From NCBI GenBank assembly GCA_965368115.1, contig CBDULQ010000149.1, positions 1 through 9,238 of the forward strand: DNA of 9,238 nucleotides, given 5' to 3'. The position numbers were made by a program, and so were the translations under genes. Shown here piece after piece: positions 1-6,065 of this stretch. How positions within the stretch are numbered: the first letter of the stretch is position 1; the number at the start of each line of letters is the position of its first letter. The stretch is from CBDULQ01 sp965368115 (GTDB taxonomy: Bacteria > Pseudomonadota > Gammaproteobacteria > SZUA-229). The notes below the pieces were generated by a model. The model ran no database searches and had not been told where the DNA came from. It saw only the letters and a list, made by a program, of their open reading frames with translations.

Positions 1-110
1 GTGTACACGGTGTCGTAGCCCATAAACGCCATCAACGATTTGATCTCGTTGAACAGCTGGGAGCTGTCTTCAACCAGTAGTACGGATTCCTGTAAGGGTG
101 CAGCGCTCAT
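1..110 (-). CDS. fleQ: Partial FleQ/FlrA-like flagellar master regulator, N-terminus only
   Basis: Only the first 36 codons are inside the window; the gene runs off the left edge. The ATG at 110-108 gives a protein starting MSAAPLQESVLLVEDSSQLF and continuing to a GYDTVY segment. A beta strand (VLLVED) followed by an amphipathic helix and a second strand is the start of a receiver-like domain, as in the N-terminus of FleQ/FlrA-type sigma-54 activators. In polar-flagellum clusters fleQ lies just downstream of fliT on the same strand, which is where this gene sits apart from the inserted cassette. FleQ switches on class II flagellar genes through RpoN and, in Pseudomonas, responds to cyclic di-GMP. 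The AAA+ and helix-turn-helix domains are not visible, so another NtrC-type response regulator cannot be excluded. The family assignment rests mainly on context. Confidence 0.65.
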   Translation of the reverse strand, partial: MSAAPLQESVLLVEDSSQLFNEIKSLMAFMGYDTVY

Positions 111-335
111 AACGAGTCCAGAAAAACTGTGAACAATGTCTGATTAAAGCAGGTATTTGGGAAATGTCAAAATTTCGACTCGTATTTTTTTACATTTATT
201 TTCATTGGCTTATATGTTATTTGAAGAATCAACGTGAATAAAACAAGCTAAGCGTCGTTTTATAGAGCCCGTGTCTACTCAGGCTCGACTGGATTTAATG
301 GACGAACGGTCGTCATCGGGGCTTCGGGCGTCGGA
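111..335. other. AT-rich intergenic region upstream of fleQ-like gene
   Basis: This 225-base gap lies between the hydrolase stop codon and the fleQ-like start. The part from about 140 to 265 is clearly richer in A and T than the genes on either side, as expected for a regulated promoter region. It holds the promoter described separately. A second, weaker minus-strand candidate is TTCACG (233-238), an 18-base spacer, then TATAAG (209-214). A 5-bp inverted repeat GAGCC/GGCTC (265-269 and 282-286) has no T-run after it. I see no convincing terminator for the hydrolase operon, so read-through into the fleQ-like gene is possible. Confidence 0.5.
143..170 (-). promoter_or_regulatory. Predicted sigma-70 promoter of the fleQ-like gene
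   Basis: On the minus strand a perfect -35 box TTGACA (170-165) is followed after 16 bases by TTTAAT (148-143), which matches 5 of 6 positions of the -10 consensus. Transcription would start near 136, leaving a leader of about 26 nt before the ATG at 110. A vegetative promoter would suit a regulator at the top of the flagellar hierarchy. Only a weak Shine-Dalgarno (GGA about 8 bases upstream of the ATG) is visible. Confidence 0.6.
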
Positions 336-1349
336 TCATCGACAGCCGTCGTCCTCGGCACCGGAGTTCAGCGCAGCCCGGGCCAGGCGGCGTTGCAGGA
401 ACCCGATCATTTGCTGCGCCACTTCCTCCCCCGCGTCTTCCTGTACAAAATGCCCGGCGTTGCGCACGCGATAAAATTCGCCGTCCGGCACCCAGCGGGC
501 GATCCGTTCACCCTGATCCAGCGACCAGGCCAGGTCGCCATCGGCCCAGATGACCTGTACGGGAACCTCCCATTCTCCGAGAACCCGACGAATCTCGTTG
601 ATGTACTCCGCATTGGGGTGGTCGGCCCGATTCGGGATCAGGCCGGGAAAAACAGCCAGCCCCGCACGATTCTCCGGGTGCGCATGAATCGCCCGATATT
701 CGGCCATGGCGCGCGGGTCCACCGCTCGCCTGAATCCCGCACCGAGCCGGGAGTGACTGCCGTTCCGCCAGCCCCTCCAGACGAAGCGGCGAAACAGATC
801 CAGGCGTTTGATCAACCAGTGTGAGCGTGCGCCGCCTTTGAACAGAAAATCGAAACCGGGCGGCAGGGGCCCGGTGATGATATCCAGGCGTCGTTGTTCT
901 GCCCGGCTGGCGGCAAACCGTTCGATGAAGGTATTCAGCAACACCAGGGCGCGTACGTTGTGCCGATGCGCTATGGCATATCTCAGCACCACCGGGCCGC
1001 CCCAGTCCTGACCGACCACCACCATATCCCGTAGATCGAGATGCTCAACCAGAGCCGTCATCAGGGCCACATGGCGTTGCAGGCTGTAGGCGCTTTCTTC
1101 ACGCGGAATATCCGACAGGCCGAACCCCATGAGATCCGGCACAAAACAACGATAACCCGCCGCCACCAGGGGCGGGATCATTTTCCGATACAGATAACTC
1201 CAGCTGGTATTGCCGTGCATCAGCCAGATCACCGGTCCCTCGCCCTCATCCAGATAATGCAGCTTCACCCCGTCCAGCACCACAAAGCGGCTCTGGAACG
1301 GGTACTGGAATCGCTCCTGTTGCGATGTGTTCCGGCTCACGGCTGGCAC
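336..1349 (-). CDS. Haloalkane-dehalogenase-like alpha/beta hydrolase
   Basis: This is a 337-residue cytoplasmic alpha/beta-hydrolase with no signal peptide. The oxyanion-loop motif HGNTSWSYLYR starts at residue 45, the nucleophile elbow VGQDWGGP puts Asp at 115, the strand VIWADGD puts the likely acid at Asp272, and NAGHF gives the base His300. An aspartate nucleophile with Trp116 beside it and Asn47 in the oxyanion loop is the signature of haloalkane dehalogenases, where the Asn/Trp pair binds the leaving halide. Many relatives, such as epoxide hydrolases and OleB-type beta-lactone decarboxylases, share this fold and an Asp nucleophile, so the substrate is not settled. The gene is second in an operon and overlaps the SDR gene. 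It starts at GTG (1349-1347); an in-frame GTG at 1340-1338 forms a GTGA overlap with the SDR stop and is an equally plausible start. The C-terminal 18 or so residues look like a low-conservation tail. Confidence 0.85.
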   Translation of the reverse strand: MPAVSRNTSQQERFQYPFQSRFVVLDGVKLHYLDEGEGPVIWLMHGNTSWSYLYRKMIPPLVAAGYRCFVPDLMGFGLSDIPREESAYSLQRHVALMTALVEHLDLRDMVVVGQDWGGPVVLRYAIAHRHNVRALVLLNTFIERFAASRAEQRRLDIITGPLPPGFDFLFKGGARSHWLIKRLDLFRRFVWRGWRNGSHSRLGAGFRRAVDPRAMAEYRAIHAHPENRAGLAVFPGLIPNRADHPNAEYINEIRRVLGEWEVPVQVIWADGDLAWSLDQGERIARWVPDGEFYRVRNAGHFVQEDAGEEVAQQMIGFLQRRLARAALNSGAEDDGCR

Positions 1350-2365
1350 AACCGGGGCCAGGGGAAGCCGGCCTGCTGCAGGTCAGCCAGATGCTCGTCC
1401 ACCGCCTGTTGCCAGTTTTTTTGCGGCCGGTAACCCAGTTTGGCGGTCGCGTAATCGTTGGGGCAATACCAGTCTTCGCAGAGATGCACGATGGAACGGG
1501 TGAGAAACGGCGAGGAGCCGGGCATCAAAGGATGCAGGGTTTCCATCAGCCAGCCGAAACCATAACCCAGACTGTAAGGCACGGAATACACGGGGCGGGG
1601 AACACCGGCCTGTTCGGCGATGTAATGGATCACTTCGCGCAACGCCGGAAAACCGGGACCGACAATGTTGAAGGATTCGTAGTCGGCGAGATCGCTCGCC
1701 GTCGCCGCCAGCGCAAACGCCTGGCCGAGATCCTCATCGGCCACCAGCGGCAGCCGTGCACGGCCCCCGTTGAGCCAGGGCACCAGCCAGGTTTTCAGCC
1801 GGGGTACCAGTGCCGGCAACATGCCCAGGCGGTTGCCGGAGCCGACGAAATGACCAAGCCGAAGGGTGACCATTTGCATACCGCGCCGGGCGTTGTCACG
1901 CATGTAACCGTCCAGATCGATCAGGCAATCCAGATGGGGCCAGAATCCGGTTTTCCGGGTCGGTGAATCATGCGCATGGGGACGACCATTGCGCTCGCGG
2001 GCGCCAATCACCACCGTACTGGCAAAGATGAAACGCGACACATCCTGATCGATAGCCTGTTCGATCAGATCCAGGGTAGGCTGGTAAAACCGCGTCTGCT
2101 CCAGTTGACGATGCCCCCACATCGAGGCCCAGGTGCCCGCATGGCAAATGACATCCACGCCCTTCACCAGCTCGCGGCGATAGCCTGCATCAAGCAGATC
2201 GCCGATGCGGTCTTCAACCCCCTCCAGGGGCGGTAAACGCGCCGGATTGCGTGCCGCCCGGATAATCCTGACGCCAGGCATGGCGTGCAATGCAGTCACG
2301 ATATTACGCCCCAGAAAACCACTGGCGCCGGTCACCAGCACCCGTGTGCAAACCTGTTCAGACAT
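1337..2365 (-). CDS. Extended SDR / NAD-dependent epimerase-like protein with degenerate active site
   Basis: This 342-residue protein has an N-terminal Rossmann fold with TGASGFLG at residues 12-19 (the TGxxGxxG dinucleotide-binding motif), an acidic turn (GDLLD, 55-59), the FASTVVIG strand with Ser116/Thr117, and the LRLGHFVG strand at 168-175. It therefore belongs to the extended short-chain dehydrogenase/epimerase family (3-beta-HSD, OleD and epimerase relatives). The catalytic YxxxK motif is not seen: by spacing, the Tyr and Lys positions fall on His144 and Leu148, and the nearby Tyr154 is followed by Asn158. It may bind NAD(P) but use a different mechanism, or not reduce carbonyls at all. 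The ATG at 2365 has a strong GAGGGAG ribosome binding site. It is the first gene of a two-gene operon with the hydrolase and is divergent from the TetR gene, which probably represses it. The substrate is unknown. Confidence 0.8.
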   Translation of the reverse strand: MSEQVCTRVLVTGASGFLGRNIVTALHAMPGVRIIRAARNPARLPPLEGVEDRIGDLLDAGYRRELVKGVDVICHAGTWASMWGHRQLEQTRFYQPTLDLIEQAIDQDVSRFIFASTVVIGARERNGRPHAHDSPTRKTGFWPHLDCLIDLDGYMRDNARRGMQMVTLRLGHFVGSGNRLGMLPALVPRLKTWLVPWLNGGRARLPLVADEDLGQAFALAATASDLADYESFNIVGPGFPALREVIHYIAEQAGVPRPVYSVPYSLGYGFGWLMETLHPLMPGSSPFLTRSIVHLCEDWYCPNDYATAKLGYRPQKNWQQAVDEHLADLQQAGFPWPRLCQP

Positions 2366-2412
2366 GATGAACTCCCTCTTAAAATAGTGCGCCGACCTGC
2401 TGGCCGGTTATT

Positions 2413-2451
2413 ATTGTACCGATAGGTATTTAAATTACCGATTGGTATAAT
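2413..2451. promoter_or_regulatory. Divergent promoters with paired TetR-type operators
   Basis: Two 12-bp palindromes, TACCGATAGGTA (2417-2428) and TACCGATTGGTA (2436-2447), lie 19 bp apart start to start, with the self-complementary ATTTAAAT (2428-2435) between them. For the plus-strand TetR gene, the second operator runs into an extended -10 element TGGTATAAT (2443-2451). For the minus-strand SDR-hydrolase operon, TACAAT (2418-2413) abuts the first operator. The weak -35 position of each promoter falls inside the opposite operator. A repressor bound here would block both promoters. The neighbouring TetR protein is the obvious ligand, but that is inference. Confidence 0.75.
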
Positions 2452-2490
2452 ATTTGTCAATGTCAATTCACAGCACAACAGGGGAATCCG

Positions 2491-3096
2491 GTGGAACGGG
2501 GACGACCGCGTATATTCGATGAAGAGCAGGCGCTCGACGCAGCGCTGCAGGTGTTCTGGCGCAACGGCTACCAGGCCGCCTCACTGGCCGAACTGACCGC
2601 GGCCATGGGGATCAGCAAACCGAGCATGTACGCCGCCTTCGGTAACAAGGAACAGCTGTATCTGCAGGCCCTGCAGCGCTACCAGCAACAGCAACTGTCC
2701 CGGCACGCCGATGCCCTGGCCCGGGAGCAGGATCTGACCGCGGCGCTGCGCAGCTTTCTACGCTCTGTGGCGGATATGGTGGTGACCGGCCCCGGACGTC
2801 CCGGCGGCTGCATGGTGGTCACCAGCGCCGTGTCCTGTGATTTAACCCGCCTGCCGGCACCGATCGTCAATGCGCTCAGCGAAACCGTCCACCGGTCCAC
2901 CTTCGAGCTGCTCGAGACACGCCTGGGCAAAGCTGTGGCACAGGGCCAACTGCCTGATACGATCGATATTCGACAACTTGCGGATTATTTTGCCAGCCTG
3001 ATGTCGGGCATGGCGGTGATGGCCAAACTGGGTGCCGACCGGCAACGCCTGTATGGTGTGATCGAACAGGCTTTGCTCAGCCTGCCGGTGAATTGA
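2491..3096 (+). CDS. TetR/AcrR-family repressor
   Basis: This 201-residue regulator has a TetR-type DNA-binding domain: MERGRPRIFDEEQALDAAL at the N-terminus, then the helix-turn-helix at about 26-57 (SLAELTAAMGISKPSMYAAF, then GNKEQLY). The C-terminal all-helical ligand domain carries a GGCMVV...SCDL segment with Cys107 and Cys116. This recalls the GCxxV...CDL segment of the electrophile sensor NemR, whose Cys106 is the redox switch (comparison from memory). The start is GTG at 2491, five bases after AGGGGA; the GRPR arm right after the start supports this choice. It is divergent from the SDR-hydrolase operon across 125 bp containing two palindromic operators, so it probably represses itself and that operon. 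It ends 14 bp before the convergent fliT stop. The inducer is unknown. Confidence 0.88.
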   Translation: MERGRPRIFDEEQALDAALQVFWRNGYQAASLAELTAAMGISKPSMYAAFGNKEQLYLQALQRYQQQQLSRHADALAREQDLTAALRSFLRSVADMVVTGPGRPGGCMVVTSAVSCDLTRLPAPIVNALSETVHRSTFELLETRLGKAVAQGQLPDTIDIRQLADYFASLMSGMAVMAKLGADRQRLYGVIEQALLSLPVN

Positions 3097-3110
3097 ATGC
3101 GCTTAAACGA

Positions 3111-3434
3111 TTACTTACGACAGTGATCGTAAGCCGCCACGGCCTTGCGACCGGAGACGATATTGCCGACCCGCTGCGCGGCATCGGCTTTGGCGGCACT
3201 GCCTAACTGGGCCAGTTCGCCATCGCTGTGCATGATGTCGCGAATGCCTTCGGTGACTTCCGCCACCTCCCCGGGTTGCACCGGGGTTTCGAAAAACGCC
3301 GTCAGCTGCTGTTTGCGATGGCTTTCCAGCTCGACAATCTTCTGCCACTCACCCGTCGTCGCGAGTTCGCGCATGTGACGGGTGATATCCAGAATCTGTT
3401 GCCAGCGTTGCAGCCGTTGCGCCTTCAGAGGCAT
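3111..3434 (-). CDS. fliT: FliT-like flagellar export chaperone
   Basis: This 107-residue, largely helical protein has the WQQIL...MRELATTGEWQKIVELESHRKQQL pattern at about residues 11-44, typical of small FliT-family chaperones, and the length fits. FliT binds FliD and keeps it export-ready; in enteric bacteria it also inhibits FlhDC, a role not expected here because FlhDC is not in view. Sequence conservation in this family is low, so the call relies partly on position directly after fliS. The ATG at 3434 is 15 bp after the fliS stop and has an AAAGGA ribosome binding site almost identical to that of fliS. The last codons run into a small hairpin, and the gene is convergent with the TetR gene across only 14 bp. 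A single Cys near the end (CRK) has no known meaning. Confidence 0.75.
   Translation of the reverse strand: MPLKAQRLQRWQQILDITRHMRELATTGEWQKIVELESHRKQQLTAFFETPVQPGEVAEVTEGIRDIMHSDGELAQLGSAAKADAAQRVGNIVSGRKAVAAYDHCRK
3114..3133 (-). terminator. Weak terminator-like hairpin at the end of fliT
   Basis: A perfect 7-bp inverted repeat, CTTACGA (3114-3120) and TCGTAAG (3127-3133) with a 6-nt loop, overlaps the last codons of fliT. On the minus strand it is followed by TAATCGTTT, a poor T-run; on the plus strand no T-run follows. It may help end transcription between the convergent fliT and TetR genes, but the stem is AT-containing and short. Confidence 0.3.
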
Positions 3435-3449
3435 GGGTCGTGTCCTTTG

Positions 3450-3866
3450 TTACTCGCCGTCGCGGGATTTGTGCTGGTTACGCACATCCTGGGGAATCGC
3501 CATCCAGCCGGAACGAATTTCGTTGAGCAGGGACAGCACCTCGTCCAGCAAGGCCGTTTCATTGCTCAGATTGGCCTGCAACAGCTGACGCTGCATGTAA
3601 TCGTACAGGGCAGCCAGGTTATCGGCGATTTCGCCACCGGCTTCCATATCCAGCGAGGTCTTGAGACCGTCGATGATGGAAATAGCCTTGCTGATGTTCT
3701 CGCCCTTGTCGGCCACCCGCTGCTGTGACATACACAGCTTGGCGCTGTTAATACGCTCGATGGCGCCGTTGATCAACATCTGAATCAGCGTATGCGGATC
3801 TGCGGTCTCGACGGCCGCCTGGGTACCCACCTGCTTGTACTGATTCATTGCCGCTGAATTGTGCAT
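3450..3866 (-). CDS. fliS: Flagellin export chaperone FliS
   Basis: This 138-residue helical protein has the FliS pattern: NQYKQVGTQAAVETADPHTL at residues 8-27, then LINGAIERI, where the Tyr-containing N-terminus and the PHxLIxMLxxGAI helix form the four-helix chaperone. FliS binds the disordered C-terminus of flagellin in the cytoplasm, stops premature polymerisation and hands it to the export gate. The reading frame extends upstream to 3905, but the ATG at 3866 is preferred because AAAGGAAA sits at the right distance and the protein then has the family's usual N-terminus and length. It lies 105 bp after fliD and 15 bp before fliT, so fliS and fliT are surely co-transcribed. Confidence 0.92.
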   Translation of the reverse strand: MHNSAAMNQYKQVGTQAAVETADPHTLIQMLINGAIERINSAKLCMSQQRVADKGENISKAISIIDGLKTSLDMEAGGEIADNLAALYDYMQRQLLQANLSNETALLDEVLSLLNEIRSGWMAIPQDVRNQHKSRDGE

Positions 3867-3945
3867 GGGTTGTTTCCTTTGGTCTTTGCTGTTGTCTCTG
3901 GCCATTCTGGGTATATAGCAGACTATCTACCCGAGCATGACCGTT

Positions 3946-3969
3946 AAAACGTGATGCAGTTTGATCACG
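3946..3969 (-). terminator. Weak intrinsic-terminator-like hairpin after fliD
   Basis: On the minus strand, two bases after the fliD stop, CGTGAT (3969-3964) pairs with ATCACG (3955-3950) across an 8-nt loop and is followed directly by TTTT (3949-3946). The stem is only 6 bp, so at most partial termination is expected. It could lower fliS-fliT transcription relative to fliD. Confidence 0.4.
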
Positions 3970-3971
3970 CG

Positions 3972-6002
3972 TTATTTCTGTTCGCCGATCGTCGGCAAAC
4001 CGGCGAGTTGCTGTTCCAGATACTGACTGGTGGTCTGCAACTGCCCCATGAGTACGTCCAGAGCCGTGAACTGTTCCCGGTAGCGAGCCTCGATTCCCGC
4101 TACCCGCTCGGCCAGCGCTACACGTTGCTCATCGATGGAACTGATCTGGTCTTCAATGGTGCCGGTCTTGGTTTCGAGCTGGCCGGTGGAACTCAGGAAC
4201 TGGCTCAGCAGGCCGTCCAGCCGACCGGCGATGCCGCTGGAGAAACTGACACTGCCCCGGTTACCGACGGCCGTGCCGGCAACCTGCAGGGTGAGACCGG
4301 CGGCGGTGCCGCTACCGATCAGGGTCTGTCCGCCGCTGCTGGCAAACTGGCCGCCGATGGTGCCCTGGACATCCTGCCCTGCGGTTTCAACGGCATTCGC
4401 GGTAAGACCCAGTGCGGCATTTTGCACGGACACGCTGACCAGCGAATTTTCACCATAGCGACCGGAACGAATCTGTAACCGGCCGTCGACAAATTCGACG
4501 GAAACGGTGGTGTCCGAATTCTGCAGTGCCGCCGTCGAATTGATACGGGTCTGGATCTGTGCAGCCAGCGCGTCAAAATCACTGTATGTGCCCTGCGAAA
4601 TACTCACCAGTCCGGTGGAGACATCATCCACCAGCAAACTGAATGAATCGTTCGTATCGTCGATGGTAATCGGCAGCGTGATGGCTTCACCCAGTATCTG
4701 CCCCTGGGCGGCCAGTTGATCGATGTACACCCGGTAGTTGCCGTCCTGGGTGTAAGGACTGCCGCTGACGTAGGTGACGTTGGGATCGGTCGCCGCGCCG
4801 CTGGCATAGAACAACTGCGCAACCGAATCGAAATCATCATTGAGCGCGGCTTCGAGTTTGTCGGCATTCAATGCCAGGGTACCATCACGACTGGTCGTAA
4901 TACCGATTGCACTCAGGCTGTTGTAGGCGCCGCCGTTGTTGACAATGCTGTTGAGCTCGCGACGAATCTGCTGGGAAATGGTGCGCGCCGTGGAATCGCC
5001 CAGCAATACACCGCCCTGCCCGGTTTCCGGATCGTATGCGGTGAGGCTGTTGAGGGTGCCGGCCAGTTCGTTGAAAGCATCGACGAAAGCGGAAATGTTG
5101 GTCTGCGCTTCTTCGATGTTATTGCTGTCCACGCTCACCTGAACGGTTTGACCAGGCTCCGCATCCTGCAAGTTCAGTGTAACGCCATGAATGGCGCCGG
5201 TAACGGTATTGGTGTCGCGCCGAATGCTCAAACCGTTGACGGTAATTAACGCATCCTGCGCCTGTTGAGTCTGTTCTGCGTTGGTGGCGCTTGCATTGAA
5301 CGCCAGTACGGACAGGCCGCTCATATCGATGTTGCCGGCGGCATCGCCACCTTCATTCACCGATACCTGCAGACTGTTGTCAGCGCCCTGTTCGGACGTC
5401 AGCAATAAACGATAACCGCTGCCGTCGTCGACGATGGTTGCACTGACACCGATATCCGCTTCGTTAATCGCATCGCGAATGCCGGTAATGGTGTTGTTGG
5501 TATTATCGATCACCACACTTTGTGATGCCCGATCGGGGTTTGCGGTAAAACCGTTGTAGCTATCGTCACCGGTTTGATAATCAGTGCCGGGATCATAGTC
5601 GGTTGTACCGAAATTAAAAGTCAGGGTACCGTTGCCAATCACTTCGTCCAGTGAATCGAACGCGATGGATGCCAGGGTATGAGCCTGCGCCAGGCTGTTT
5701 ACCTCGACGGCGTAGTCTCCGGCTTCGGCGACGCTGGTGGAATTGGCAGTCAGGATGTCGGTGTTGCTCACACTGACTTCACTACTGCTGAAAAAAGCGG
5801 GATCTTTGAGTCTTGCCAGTGAAGACTGAAACGAACTGACTGCTCCCTTAACGGTGCCGAAAGCAGTCAGTTCGGCCTGTAGCTCGGCCTCTTTAACATT
5901 CAGACGATTTTCGGTCGGCGTTCTCTCAGCCTCGACAATCTGCTCCAGCAGGCTGTTAACATCCAGCCCGGAACCTATGCCTGCAACGGTGAGTGTTGCC
6001 AT
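3972..6002 (-). CDS. fliD: Flagellar filament cap / hook-associated protein 2 FliD
   Basis: This 676-residue secreted protein forms the pentameric cap that folds incoming flagellin at the filament tip. The N-terminal FliD_N region starts with the diagnostic VAGIGSGLDVNSLLEQIVEAE (from residue 6) and runs to about 107. A flagellin-IN-like stretch is near 250-292 (ALITVNGLSI...GVTLNL), followed by the FliD_C region from about 300. The C-terminal helix (about 610-665, with RYREQFTALDVLMGQLQTTS) is the usual coiled-coil end. It is longer than the 450-480 residues of enteric FliD; the extra length is mostly a Ser/Thr/Gly-rich insert at about 400-580. The ATG at 6002 has a GAGG ribosome binding site. 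It lies 63 bp after flaG with an inverted repeat in the gap, and is followed by the chaperone genes of flagellin and FliD. Confidence 0.95.
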   Translation of the reverse strand: MATLTVAGIGSGLDVNSLLEQIVEAERTPTENRLNVKEAELQAELTAFGTVKGAVSSFQSSLARLKDPAFFSSSEVSVSNTDILTANSTSVAEAGDYAVEVNSLAQAHTLASIAFDSLDEVIGNGTLTFNFGTTDYDPGTDYQTGDDSYNGFTANPDRASQSVVIDNTNNTITGIRDAINEADIGVSATIVDDGSGYRLLLTSEQGADNSLQVSVNEGGDAAGNIDMSGLSVLAFNASATNAEQTQQAQDALITVNGLSIRRDTNTVTGAIHGVTLNLQDAEPGQTVQVSVDSNNIEEAQTNISAFVDAFNELAGTLNSLTAYDPETGQGGVLLGDSTARTISQQIRRELNSIVNNGGAYNSLSAIGITTSRDGTLALNADKLEAALNDDFDSVAQLFYASGAATDPNVTYVSGSPYTQDGNYRVYIDQLAAQGQILGEAITLPITIDDTNDSFSLLVDDVSTGLVSISQGTYSDFDALAAQIQTRINSTAALQNSDTTVSVEFVDGRLQIRSGRYGENSLVSVSVQNAALGLTANAVETAGQDVQGTIGGQFASSGGQTLIGSGTAAGLTLQVAGTAVGNRGSVSFSSGIAGRLDGLLSQFLSSTGQLETKTGTIEDQISSIDEQRVALAERVAGIEARYREQFTALDVLMGQLQTTSQYLEQQLAGLPTIGEQK

Positions 6003-6016
6003 ACTTACCTCGTCCT

Positions 6017-6050
6017 CAATAAGCGAAAATCAGTCATGAAACGCTTATTG
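6017..6050 (-). repeat. 9-bp inverted repeat in the fliD leader
   Basis: CAATAAGCG (6017-6025) and CGCTTATTG (6042-6050) are perfect inverted copies with 16 bases between. In the fliD mRNA the 3' arm ends immediately before AGGACGAGG, which contains the fliD ribosome binding site, so a folded leader would place the stem right against it. No T-run follows, so it is not an intrinsic terminator. A protein-binding operator or an RNA element affecting fliD translation or mRNA stability are both possible. Confidence 0.6.
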
Positions 6051-6065
6051 CAATTTAAAGGCCAA

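Noticed and set aside
265..286. Inverted repeat GAGCC/GGCTC as terminator of the hydrolase operon
   Set aside because: The stem is only 5 bp with a 12-nt loop and is followed on the minus strand by TATAAAACG, not a T-run.
1325..1966. Plus-strand open frame antisense to the SDR gene
   Set aside because: The minus-strand Rossmann protein explains this region; the antisense product is rich in His, Gln and Arg without family features. The frame at 393-824 opposite the hydrolase is the same kind of shadow.
336..2365. Reading the SDR and hydrolase as OleD and OleB of long-chain olefin synthesis
   Set aside because: Both folds fit loosely, but no thiolase-like OleA or ligase-like OleC is in the window, and the SDR lacks the YxxxK pair that OleD uses. 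It remains a family resemblance only.
3867..3905. Upstream start for FliS giving 13 more residues
   Set aside because: No Shine-Dalgarno precedes 3905, while AAAGGAAA precedes the ATG at 3866 and the shorter protein matches the usual FliS N-terminus.
4716..5249. Plus-strand open frame antisense to fliD
   Set aside because: fliD on the minus strand is certain, and this frame has no ribosome binding site or recognisable motif. The frame at 3951-4478 is rejected for the same reason.
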